Assembly (NCBI RefSeq): GCF_003148475.1
Contig: NZ_QGGG01000008.1
Location: 124,001 to 188,000 of the forward strand
Direction of reading: 5' to 3'
DNA length: 64,000 nucleotides
Origin: Pseudaminobacter salicylatoxidans
Lineage (GTDB): Bacteria > Pseudomonadota > Alphaproteobacteria > Rhizobiales > Rhizobiaceae
Positions 48,993-57,240 of the stretch are shown one piece after another. How positions within the stretch are numbered: position 1 is the first letter of the stretch; each line of letters starts with the position of its first letter. The position numbers and the translations under genes are program-made. Under the pieces are notes generated by a model. That model made no database searches. It worked only from the letters and a program-made list of their open reading frames with translations, and was not told the DNA's origin.

Positions 48993-49141
48993 CAGCGCTC
49001 GAATACCTGATACCCATTTCGCTCATACTGGGCGCCATCGGCCTGGTGGCATTTCTCTGGTCGCTCAAGAGCGGCCAGTATCAGGACCTCGACGGTGCCG
49101 GCGCACGCATCATCCTCGATGACGAGGATCGCCCGGAATAA
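48989..49141 (+). CDS. ccoS: cbb3 oxidase maturation protein CcoS
   Basis: The product is 50 aa from the ATG at 48989. The sequence pattern LIPISLILGAIGLVAFLWSL, KSGQYQDLDGAG and a final ILDDEDRPE is diagnostic of CcoS, needed for cofactor insertion into CcoN. The other maturation genes (ccoG, ccoH, ccoI) are not in this window. Confidence 0.93.
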   Translation: MTALEYLIPISLILGAIGLVAFLWSLKSGQYQDLDGAGARIILDDEDRPE

Positions 49142-49174
49142 GGTGAACGCGCGCCATCCGCGCGATTGAGCCTG

Positions 49175-49648
49175 TTACCTCTGGGGCGAAGCAGGCAAGT
49201 GAGGACCGCGCGTTTCCTTGGTCGGCGCGCTCGACGGCAGGAAATCGCTCTCCGAAAGCCGCAAATCCGCCAGCGTGTATCGATCGAGCGTGCTCACGAA
49301 CGCGCCGAGGGCTTCGTTCAGGACTTTCGGCAACTGGCAGCGTCTGGTGATGATGCACTGGTTGCCGGTCGCGAAACACTCGACCAGCGCAAAATCGGGC
49401 TCGGTTGCGCGGATGACCGCGCCGAGATTGATCTCTTCGGGCGGCCGGGCAAGCGCGAAGCCGCCGGACCTGCCCCTCACGGCCCGGATAAATCCGGTGC
49501 GCGTCAGGATATTGACGACCTTCATGAGATGGGCGCGCGAGATATTGTAGGCTCTGGAGGTTTCCTCGATGGTGATGAGCCGGTCACCTGCGGCTGCGGC
49601 ATACATCAGCACGCGCAGCGCATAATCCGAGAATGTGGTCAGTCGCAT
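49175..49648 (-). CDS. nsrR: Nitric-oxide-sensing repressor NsrR (Rrf2 family)
   Basis: The product is 157 aa from the ATG at 49648 (MRLTTFSDYALRVLMY). The winged HTH spans ~25-65 (RAYNISRAHLMKVVNILTRT). Iron-sulfur ligands match NsrR: Cys91, Cys98, Cys104 (ECFATGNQCIITRRC) and Asp8. The cluster is destroyed by NO, releasing repression. A candidate NsrR dyad sits 100 bp upstream at 49748, so autoregulation is likely; another lies between the globin and DUF1971 genes. It is on the same strand as, and downstream of, the nar operon, and convergent with ccoS. Confidence 0.93.
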   Translation of the reverse strand: MRLTTFSDYALRVLMYAAAAGDRLITIEETSRAYNISRAHLMKVVNILTRTGFIRAVRGRSGGFALARPPEEINLGAVIRATEPDFALVECFATGNQCIITRRCQLPKVLNEALGAFVSTLDRYTLADLRLSESDFLPSSAPTKETRGPHLPASPQR

Positions 49649-49747
49649 ATGATGATCCGCTACCGGCATCCGGCCGATAGATATGTTCGCAACACGGCAT
49701 TGGCGGGATTGACTGCTCCCATCTGGCGCCATGTCTGCAGCCACGAT

Positions 49748-49770
49748 ATGATGGATAGTAAATGAATCTT
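49748..49770. promoter_or_regulatory. NsrR-like dyad upstream of nsrR
   Basis: On the minus strand the 23-bp site starts AAGATTCAT and ends CCATCAT; about 17 of 23 positions match the AAGATGCATTT.../...ATGCATCTT consensus as I remember it. It lies between the parvulin gene and nsrR. Confidence 0.5.
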
Positions 49771-49849
49771 TCCACGCTGTCCAACAAAGCCAGCGCCAGC
49801 TCCCTCCCCGCCCGTGCACCCGAACCCGCATGGAGTTCGGCTCTTGCGG

Positions 49850-50566
49850 TTACTGCACCAGCGGCGAAGTGGCCGCGTCGAGTTCGACGCCGACAAGCTC
49901 GGCCTGACCTGCCAGGATGGCAACATATTGCCGGAGCGCGTTTTCTTCCACTTGGGCACGCAGCATCGTCGCGATCTGCTCGCGCACTGTTTCGAACGGC
50001 AGGATCGTGCCCGGTATGGACTTGTCCACCGCGACGATGTGGAAGCCATAGCGTGTCCTGACCAGTTCGGGCAGCACGCCGGACGCGCCGAGCCGGAACA
50101 GTGCCGCCTCGAATTCCGAAACCGTGTCGCCACGCCCGATCTGGCCAAGATTGCCCCCCTGCCGGCTTGAGGGGCAGTTCGACAGTTCCGCGGCAAGTGC
50201 CGCGAAACGCTGGGGTTCCGCCAACAGCTCATTCAGGGCCTGTTCCGCGCGGGCGCGTATCTCGGGTAGGTGGACAGCGGGCGTCACCTGAAACAGGATA
50301 TGCCGCGCATGGACGAGATCACCGCTGGTGAAATCGCTGCGGTGCATATCATAGTAGCGCGCGCATTCGTCCAGCGTCGGAGTCGGCACCTGCACCTCCT
50401 CGGCAAGCAACCGTTCGATAGCGAAACCGATGGCTTCGTCATCGGTTTCGCCCCTGGCCAGCAACCCGGCCGCCACCGCCCGCTGGCGCAACAGTTCGCG
50501 CACGGCAGCGAATTCAGCCGAAGCATCATCAGCCGCCAGTTCCACCCCGTTGACCGAGACCGTCAT
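49850..50566 (-). CDS. Parvulin-type peptidyl-prolyl isomerase of the nar operon (NifM-like)
   Basis: The product is 238 aa from the ATG at 50566, overlapping the narI stop by 4 nt. An N-terminal helical chaperone-like region (~1-100) precedes the parvulin domain ~105-205: HARHILFQVTP, FAALAAELSNCPSSRQGGNL, GQIGRGDTVSEFEAALF and RYGFHIVAVD. There is no signal peptide, so it is cytoplasmic, like NifM. A PPIase at this position occurs in many alphaproteobacterial nar operons and probably helps fold or mature the cytoplasmic nitrate reductase. Confidence 0.88.
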   Translation of the reverse strand: MTVSVNGVELAADDASAEFAAVRELLRQRAVAAGLLARGETDDEAIGFAIERLLAEEVQVPTPTLDECARYYDMHRSDFTSGDLVHARHILFQVTPAVHLPEIRARAEQALNELLAEPQRFAALAAELSNCPSSRQGGNLGQIGRGDTVSEFEAALFRLGASGVLPELVRTRYGFHIVAVDKSIPGTILPFETVREQIATMLRAQVEENALRQYVAILAGQAELVGVELDAATSPLVQ

Positions 50567-51279
50567 GAGCGGGCCGGCTCCTTCACCACCTTCTTGCGCG
50601 TGCGCACGATCTGATAGGGTCGGACGAGATAGGCCAATACCCCCGCGCCGCTCCAGATGTGGATCATGCGGGTGAACGGCGAGATCAGGAATATGGTGAA
50701 ACCGAGCAGGATATGCAGCTTGTAGGTCAGCGGCACGTCGGTCATCAGCACCGCGACGCTGCCGTCGAGCGTCACGATTCCTTTGACATAGGTGGTCAGC
50801 GTCTCGAACAGCACGCCATCCATATGGAATGCCGAAAGCGGCACGGTGAGCAGGCCGAGCGCAAGCTGGAACCACAGCATCACCACCACGGCAATGTCCC
50901 ATTTGCGGCTATTGGCCCGGATGCGCGGATCACCGAGCCGCCGCCAGATCAGCATCGACAGGCCGATGATGGCGACAAGGCCGGCAATGCCGCCGACGAC
51001 CATGGCGAGCAACTGATGCATGGTCGGGGACAAAAAGGGGGCAACCAGCCAGTGTGGTGCAAGAAAGCCGACGAAATGGCCCAGAATGACGACCAGCACG
51101 CCATAGTGAAACAGGTTGGAGCCGATCCGCAGCGAGCCGGCGCGGAGCATCTGCGAGGAATCGCTTTTCCACGTGTAGGGCTCGCGGTCGAAACGGATCA
51201 GGCTGCCCATCAGCAGCACGACGAGGCAGACATAGGGATAAATACCGAAGAGAAGCGTATTCATATAGGAATTGGACAT
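50563..51279 (-). CDS. narI: Respiratory nitrate reductase gamma subunit NarI
   Basis: The product is 238 aa from the ATG at 51279 with GGAAGGAA upstream. Five membrane helices carry the two b-heme His pairs: FHYGVLVVILGHFVGF and the C-terminal YKLHILLGFTIFLISPFTRM with IHIWSG. It takes electrons from quinol and passes them to NarH. Its stop overlaps the parvulin start. Confidence 0.96.
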   Translation of the reverse strand: MSNSYMNTLLFGIYPYVCLVVLLMGSLIRFDREPYTWKSDSSQMLRAGSLRIGSNLFHYGVLVVILGHFVGFLAPHWLVAPFLSPTMHQLLAMVVGGIAGLVAIIGLSMLIWRRLGDPRIRANSRKWDIAVVVMLWFQLALGLLTVPLSAFHMDGVLFETLTTYVKGIVTLDGSVAVLMTDVPLTYKLHILLGFTIFLISPFTRMIHIWSGAGVLAYLVRPYQIVRTRKKVVKEPARS

Positions 51280-51296
51280 AAGCGTTTCCTTCCTCC

Positions 51297-51920
51297 CTAT
51301 CGTGCCGTGCGGCCAGCGTCCGCAGCTTCGCCGAAAGCCGGTTGCTCGAACCAGTCGCGGTCGAGGGTCTGATGGTGTTCCCTGACCGGCGGGATCGCCG
51401 ATGCATCGACCGCTTTTTGCCCCGCGATCACCAGCAGCGCCTGCGGCACCGCCGCATAGCGGCTCTCGCGCCCGATCAGCGAGCGGGCGATCGATTTCAG
51501 GATATGGGCGCAGTCCGCAAGCATCTCGCGCGCTTCCCCCAGATCACGCAGGCTGAGATATTCGAGCACCACCGGCAGGTAATCCGGCAACTCATTGGCC
51601 GTCAGCCCATAGCCGGCGCCCGCATAGAGCTGCTTCAATTCGACCATGGCCGAACCACGATCACGGCTTTCGCCATGCAGATGCTCGAACAGATGCAGCG
51701 AAAGCGCCCTGCCCCGGTCGAACAGGTCGACATAGCGTTCCTCCGCCGCAAGCTGGTCGTCACGGCCGATCTCGGCGATCAGGTCGAGCAGCGCTTCACG
51801 CTCGCGCGGCGCAACCAGTTCCGAACCGCGGACCACCTCGGCGATCTCCGGCAGCGCCTCGCGCATCTCCGCGGTCGGATAGGAAAGCAGCGCGCTGAAT
51901 GCCTTGAAAAGAAGGTTCAT
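51297..51920 (-). CDS. narJ: Nitrate reductase assembly chaperone NarJ
   Basis: The product is 207 aa from the ATG at 51920 (MNLLFKAFSALLSYPTAEMR) with GGAG 8 nt before; a TTG 15 nt upstream overlaps narH. The helical TorD/NarJ-type fold shows YVDLFDRGRALSLHLFEHLH, the family signature. It holds apo-NarG during molybdenum-cofactor insertion. Position between narH and narI is canonical. Confidence 0.95.
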   Translation of the reverse strand: MNLLFKAFSALLSYPTAEMREALPEIAEVVRGSELVAPREREALLDLIAEIGRDDQLAAEERYVDLFDRGRALSLHLFEHLHGESRDRGSAMVELKQLYAGAGYGLTANELPDYLPVVLEYLSLRDLGEAREMLADCAHILKSIARSLIGRESRYAAVPQALLVIAGQKAVDASAIPPVREHHQTLDRDWFEQPAFGEAADAGRTAR

Positions 51921-51931
51921 TGGTGTCTCCG

Positions 51932-53464
51932 TCAATTGTCCAGCGGCCGCATCGGAGCGATCTTGCGCTCACCCATCCTGCCGCCGAACAGGCTCGACGG
52001 CGAAGGACCGTGGTCGCAGCCGTTCCCGAAGGAAAAGCCACAGGCTCCTTTCAGCCCATACACGTCCTCGGCCTCTTCGCGATGGCTGGTCGGAATGACG
52101 AAACGATCCTCGTAGTTGGCGATAGACAGGTAGCGATGCATGTCTTCGACCTGCGCGCGGCTCAGTCCCGCCTGAACCAGCACTTCCTGTCCATCTGCCT
52201 CGCCAAGCTGGCGCTGGCGGTAATGGATGCGCATCGCAAACAGCCGTTCCAGCGCGGTGACGATAGGCTCTTCCGCACCGGCGGTGAGCAGATTGGCGAG
52301 GTAGCGCACCGGAATGCGCAACGAACGCACGTCAGGCAATTCGCCTACCGTATCGATGGCGCCGGCATTGGCGTGCGACTGGATGGGCGACAGCGGCGGC
52401 ACATACCACACCATCGGCAGCGTGCGGTATTCGGGATGCAGCGGGAAGGCGATCTTCCAGTCCACCGCCATTTTGTAGGCAGGCGAATGCTTCGCCGCCT
52501 CGAGCCAATCCTCCGACACGCCATCGGCTCGCGCCTGCGCCTGCACGGCCGGGTCATCGGGATCGAGAAACAGCCGAAGCTGCGCCTCGTAAAGGTCTTT
52601 TTCGTCCTCCACCGAAGCCGCCTGCTCGATGCCGTCGGCATCGTAGAGCAGCACGCCAAGATAACGGATACGGCCGACACAGGTTTCGGAGCATACGGTC
52701 GGCTGGCCGGCCTCGATGCGCGGATAGCAGAAGATGCACTTCTCCGCCTTGCCCGAGCTCCAGTTGTAATAGATCTTCTTGTAGGGACAGCCGGATACGC
52801 ACATGCGCCAGCCACGGCATTTGTCCTGGTCGATGAGCACGATGCCGTCTTCCTCGCGCTTGTAGATCGAGCCCGACGGGCAGGAGGCGACGCAGGCCGG
52901 ATTGAGGCAGTGCTCGCACAGCCTCGGCAGATACATCATGAAGGTGTTTTCGAACTGGCCATAGATGTCCTTCTGCACCGCCTCGAAATTGTAGTCCTGG
53001 CTGCGCTTGTCGAACTCACCGCCAAGGATTTCCTCCCAGTTCGGCCCCCATTCGATCTTGTCCATCGGCTGGCCGGTGAGCAGCGAAAGCGGCCGCGCCA
53101 CCGGGGTGGTCTGCGCTTCGGCCGCCTGCTGCAGATGTTCGTAATCGAAGGTGAAGGGCTCGTAATAGTCGTCGATCTCGGGCAGATGCGGGTTGGCGAA
53201 GATCTTCGCGAGGATCGACAGCCGCCCACCCTGTTTCGGCACGATCTTGCCGTTCTTCCTGCGCTTCCAGCCGCCCTGCCAGCGCTCCTGGTTTTCCCAG
53301 TCCTTGGGGTAGCCTATGCCGGGCTTGGTCTCGACATTGTTGAACCAGGCATATTCCATGCCCTGCCGGGAGGTCCAGACCTGCTTGCAGGTCACCGAGC
53401 AGGTGTGGCAGCCGATGCATTTGTCGAGGTTCATCACCATCGCGATCTGGGCACGGATTTTCAT
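51932..53464 (-). CDS. narH: Respiratory nitrate reductase beta subunit NarH
   Basis: The product is 510 aa from the ATG at 53464, whose first base overlaps the last base of the narG stop. Four iron-sulfur clusters: CIGCHTCSVTC near the start, CEHCLNPACVASCPSG, CRGWRMCVSGCPYKKIYYNW (the Trp replaces one Cys, as in the [3Fe-4S] cluster of NarH) and KCIFCYPRIEAGQPTVCSE. It transfers electrons from NarI to NarG. The frame is open far upstream, but only this start matches the family. Confidence 0.97.
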   Translation of the reverse strand: MKIRAQIAMVMNLDKCIGCHTCSVTCKQVWTSRQGMEYAWFNNVETKPGIGYPKDWENQERWQGGWKRRKNGKIVPKQGGRLSILAKIFANPHLPEIDDYYEPFTFDYEHLQQAAEAQTTPVARPLSLLTGQPMDKIEWGPNWEEILGGEFDKRSQDYNFEAVQKDIYGQFENTFMMYLPRLCEHCLNPACVASCPSGSIYKREEDGIVLIDQDKCRGWRMCVSGCPYKKIYYNWSSGKAEKCIFCYPRIEAGQPTVCSETCVGRIRYLGVLLYDADGIEQAASVEDEKDLYEAQLRLFLDPDDPAVQAQARADGVSEDWLEAAKHSPAYKMAVDWKIAFPLHPEYRTLPMVWYVPPLSPIQSHANAGAIDTVGELPDVRSLRIPVRYLANLLTAGAEEPIVTALERLFAMRIHYRQRQLGEADGQEVLVQAGLSRAQVEDMHRYLSIANYEDRFVIPTSHREEAEDVYGLKGACGFSFGNGCDHGPSPSSLFGGRMGERKIAPMRPLDN

Positions 53465-56400
53465 CAGCGGACCTTTCTCTGCGCGGTTTGGATCGAATGG
53501 CTGGCGTCGAGCCAGTCGACATGGCTGAGTTTGCGCACGATGACGAACTCGTCGCGGTTGGACCCGACGGTGCCGTAGTAGTTGAAACCGTAGGAGAGAT
53601 GGGCGTAGCCGCCAACCATATGGGTCGGCTTGAGAACCGCGCGTGTCACCGAATTGTGGATGCCCCCACGCAAGCCGGTGATTTCGGAACCCGGCACGTT
53701 CACGATCTTCTCCTGCGCATGATACATCATGCACATGCCTTCCTGTACGCGCTGGCTCACCACCGCGCGCGCGGCAATCGCCCCGTTCAGGTTGAAAAGT
53801 TCGATCCAGTCGTTGTCCACGATGCCGGCCTTCCGGGCATCCTTTTCCGAGATCCACACGATCGGCCCGCCGCGCGACAGCGTCAGCATCAGCAGATTGT
53901 CGGTGTAGGTCGAGTGGATGCCCCATTTCTGGTGCGGCGTGATGAAGTTGAGCACGATCTCCTTTTCGCCATTGGAGCGCGTGCCGCTCATGCCCGCCCG
54001 CGAGCGCGTGTCGATGGGTGGCCGGTAGACGGCGAAACCTTCTCCGAAATCGCGGAGCCAGCGATGGTCCTGATAGAATTGCTGGCGGCCGGTTATGGTG
54101 CGCCACGGGATTAGTTCGTTCACATTCGTATAGCCGGCCGTGTAGCTGACATGCTCGCTCTCGATACCCGACCATGTCGGCGACGAGATGATCTTGCGTG
54201 GCTGTGCCTGGATGTCGCGGAAACGGATTTTTTCGTCCTCGCGCGTTTCTGCCAGGTGGATATGGTCGCGCCCCGTGACCTTGCCGAGTGCCCGCCATGC
54301 CTTGACGGCGACCTCGCCATTCGTCTCCGGCGCGAGGTAGAGAATCACCTCGGCGGCGTCGATGTCGCTGTCGATGCGCGGACGTCCAGCGGTCGGGCCA
54401 CCGTCCTCGACACGATAGTTGAGCTTGCCGAGACCGGCGACCTCCTCGGCCGTCGGCCAGGCGATGCCCTTGCCGCCATTGCCCAGCTTGTCGGCAATCG
54501 GCCCCAGCGCTGTGAAACGCCGGTAAGTGTTGGGATAGTCGCGCTCGACCACCGTGATCTGCTGGCCGGTGATGCCCGGCACCAGATCGCATTCGCCCTT
54601 CTTCCAGTCCTTGACGTCGAAGGGCTGCGCCAGTTCGCCCGGCGTGTCGTGCTGGATCGGCGTCAGCACCACGTCCTTTTCCACCCCGAGATGACCGGCC
54701 GCCAGCTCCGAGAACTTCCGCGCGATGAGCTTGTAGGTTTCCCAATCGCTTTTCGCCTCCCACACCGGGTCCACCGCCGTGGATAGCGGATGGATGAAGG
54801 GATGCATGTCGGACGTGTTGAGGTCGTTCTTCTCGTACCAGGTGGCGGTCGGCAGGACGATGTCGGAATAGAGGCAACTCGTGGACATGCGGAAGTCGAG
54901 CGTAGTGACGAGGTCGAGCTTGCCTTCGGGAGCAGGGTCGCGCCACGCGACCTCATGCGGTTTTTCACGGCCTTCCTCGCCAAGGTCCTTGCCCTGCAAG
55001 CCATGCCGCGTGCCGAGGAAATGCCGCAGGAAATATTCGTGCCCTTTACCGGACGAGCCGAACAGGTTGGAGCGCCAGATGAACAGGTTGCGCGGAAAAT
55101 TCTGCGGATTGTCCGGATCCTCGCAGGCCATGGACAACGCACCCGACTTCAAGCCGGCCACGACATGCTCCTTCACCTCGACACCGGCCTTGTCGGCTTG
55201 AGCCGCGAGTGTCAGCGGATTGACGCCGAGCTGCGGTGCCGAAGGCAGCCAGCCCATGCGCTCGGCGCGCACATTGAGATCGATCATGCTGCCGCTATAC
55301 GACGCCGGATCGGCCAGCGGCGAAAGCAGCTCGGCGACGTCCAGCTTCTCATAACGCCACTGGTCGGAATGGGCGTAGAAGAAGGAGGTGCCGTTCATAT
55401 GGCGCGGCGGCCGCGCCCAATCGAGCGCGAAGGTAAGCATGGTCCAGCCGGTCTGCGGCCTGAGCTTCTCCTGCCCGACATAATGCGCCCAGCCGCCGCC
55501 GGAGACGCCGACCGTACCGCACATCATCAGCATGTTGATGATCGCGCGATAGCCCATATCCTGATGATACCAGTGGTTCATGCCCGCGCCGATGATGACC
55601 ATGGAGCGGCCTTTGGTCTTCTCGGCATTGTTGGCGAAGCCGCGTGCAACCGTGATGGCATGCTCGGCCGGCACGCCGGTGATCTCCTGCTGCCATGCCG
55701 GGGTGTAGGGCACGTTGTCATCATAGCTTGCGGCGCAGTCGCCGCCGAGACCCCGGTCCAGGCCGTAATTGGCGCAAAGCAGGTCGAAGACCGTGGCGAC
55801 ATGGGCTTCGCCGTCGGCGAGCTTGATGCGCCGCACCGGCACGTTGCGCAACAGCACGTCGCCGCCCTGCGCATTGGCGGTGAAGTGCTCGCTGGCCTTG
55901 CCGCCGAAATAGGGAAAGGCCACTGAAACGACCTCGTCGCGCCGCTCGGCAAGGCTCAGCGCCAGCCGCACGTCCTTGCCGGTTTCGCCATCTTTCTCTT
56001 CGAGGTTCCAGCGGCCCGCCGGCTCACCATCGGCCGGCCAACGATAGCCGATCGAGCCTTGCGGTACCACGAGGTCGCCGCTTTCCTCCGCCACCGCCAC
56101 TGTTTTCCATGCGGCGCGATCCGGTTTCGGCGCCTTGCGACGCGACCTTGGCGTCGCCGCAAGGTCGCTCTGGCGCACATAGCGATCCGGCACGAAGCGG
56201 CCGCCATCCTGCCTGAGCCGCACCAGCATCGGCATGTCGGTGTAGCGACGGCAATAATCCTCGAAATAGGGCGTCTTGCGATCAAGGAAGAACTCCTTGA
56301 GGATCACATGGCCCATCGCCATGGCCAGCGCCGCATCCGTGCCCTGCTTGGGATGTAGCCACAGATCGGAGAGCTTCGCCACCTCGGCATAATCGGGCGT

Positions 56401-57240
56401 GACGGCCACCACATTGGTGCCGTTGTAACGCGCCTCGACGAAGAAATGCGCGTCGGGCGTGCGCGTCTGCGGCACATTGGAGCCCCAGGCGATGATGTAG
56501 CCGGAATTGTACCAGTCGGCCGATTCCGGCACATCGGTCTGCTCGCCCCAGGTCTGCGGGCTCGATGGCGGCAGGTCGCAATACCAGTCGTAGAAAGACA
56601 GGAGCGTTCCGCCGATGAGGCTGAGATAGCGCGCGCCGGAGGCATAGGACACCATCGACATGGCCGGGATCGGCGAGAAGCCGATGACGCGGTCGGGCCC
56701 GAAGGTCTTGATGGTGTGAATGTTGGCGGCCGCGATGATCTCGCTCACCTCGGCCCAGTTCGAGCGCACGAAGCCGCCATGGCCGCGCATGGATTTGTAG
56801 CTTTTCGCGGTTTCGGCATTGCCGACGATTGCGGCCCAGGCTTCGACGGGCTCATGCGTCTTGCGCGCCTCGCGCCAGGCCTTGATCAGCCGTCCGCGCA
56901 CCATCGGATATTTGATGCGGCTGGCGCTGTAGAGATACCAGCTATAGGAAGCTCCGCGCGAGCAGCCGCGCGGCTCGTGATTGGGCATGCCTGAGCGCGT
57001 GCGCGGATAATCGGTCTGCTGCGTTTCCCAGGTGACGACGCCGCTCTTGACATAGATTTTCCAGGAGCAGGAACCGGTGCAGTTCACGCCATGCGTGGAG
57101 CGCACGATCTTGTCGTGCTGCCAGCGCTGCCGATAGCTTTCTTCCCACCCGCGATCCTCGTCGCGCATTTCGCCAAGCCCGTCGGCAAACGGCTCTCGCT
57201 GCCGGCTGAGATAGGTGAGGCGCTCCAGGAAATGGCTCAT
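53464..57240 (-). CDS. narG: Respiratory nitrate reductase alpha subunit NarG
   Basis: The product is 1258 aa from the ATG at 57240, close to the usual NarG length. The N-terminal FS0 cluster is coordinated by His and three Cys: STHGVNCTGSCSWKIYVKSG and PRGCSRGASYSWYLYS. The Mo-ligand Asp is in QTDVPESADWYNS. Further signatures are GFSPIPAMSMVSYASGARYL and GGGWAHYVGQEKLRPQTGW. There is no Tat leader beyond the vestigial start, consistent with a cytoplasm-facing enzyme. It reduces nitrate to nitrite in anaerobic respiration. narK overlaps it by 4 nt. Confidence 0.98.
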   Translation of the reverse strand: MSHFLERLTYLSRQREPFADGLGEMRDEDRGWEESYRQRWQHDKIVRSTHGVNCTGSCSWKIYVKSGVVTWETQQTDYPRTRSGMPNHEPRGCSRGASYSWYLYSASRIKYPMVRGRLIKAWREARKTHEPVEAWAAIVGNAETAKSYKSMRGHGGFVRSNWAEVSEIIAAANIHTIKTFGPDRVIGFSPIPAMSMVSYASGARYLSLIGGTLLSFYDWYCDLPPSSPQTWGEQTDVPESADWYNSGYIIAWGSNVPQTRTPDAHFFVEARYNGTNVVAVTPDYAEVAKLSDLWLHPKQGTDAALAMAMGHVILKEFFLDRKTPYFEDYCRRYTDMPMLVRLRQDGGRFVPDRYVRQSDLAATPRSRRKAPKPDRAAWKTVAVAEESGDLVVPQGSIGYRWPADGEPAGRWNLEEKDGETGKDVRLALSLAERRDEVVSVAFPYFGGKASEHFTANAQGGDVLLRNVPVRRIKLADGEAHVATVFDLLCANYGLDRGLGGDCAASYDDNVPYTPAWQQEITGVPAEHAITVARGFANNAEKTKGRSMVIIGAGMNHWYHQDMGYRAIINMLMMCGTVGVSGGGWAHYVGQEKLRPQTGWTMLTFALDWARPPRHMNGTSFFYAHSDQWRYEKLDVAELLSPLADPASYSGSMIDLNVRAERMGWLPSAPQLGVNPLTLAAQADKAGVEVKEHVVAGLKSGALSMACEDPDNPQNFPRNLFIWRSNLFGSSGKGHEYFLRHFLGTRHGLQGKDLGEEGREKPHEVAWRDPAPEGKLDLVTTLDFRMSTSCLYSDIVLPTATWYEKNDLNTSDMHPFIHPLSTAVDPVWEAKSDWETYKLIARKFSELAAGHLGVEKDVVLTPIQHDTPGELAQPFDVKDWKKGECDLVPGITGQQITVVERDYPNTYRRFTALGPIADKLGNGGKGIAWPTAEEVAGLGKLNYRVEDGGPTAGRPRIDSDIDAAEVILYLAPETNGEVAVKAWRALGKVTGRDHIHLAETREDEKIRFRDIQAQPRKIISSPTWSGIESEHVSYTAGYTNVNELIPWRTITGRQQFYQDHRWLRDFGEGFAVYRPPIDTRSRAGMSGTRSNGEKEIVLNFITPHQKWGIHSTYTDNLLMLTLSRGGPIVWISEKDARKAGIVDNDWIELFNLNGAIAARAVVSQRVQEGMCMMYHAQEKIVNVPGSEITGLRGGIHNSVTRAVLKPTHMVGGYAHLSYGFNYYGTVGSNRDEFVIVRKLSHVDWLDASHSIQTAQRKVR

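Noticed and set aside
51920-53578. 552-residue plus-strand frame antisense to narH
   Set aside because: Shadow frame; narH on the other strand carries all iron-sulfur motifs.
53488-55926. Long plus-strand open frames antisense to narG
   Set aside because: They follow the GC-rich third-position shadow of narG, have no ribosome-binding sites or family features, and the minus-strand protein matches NarG end to end.
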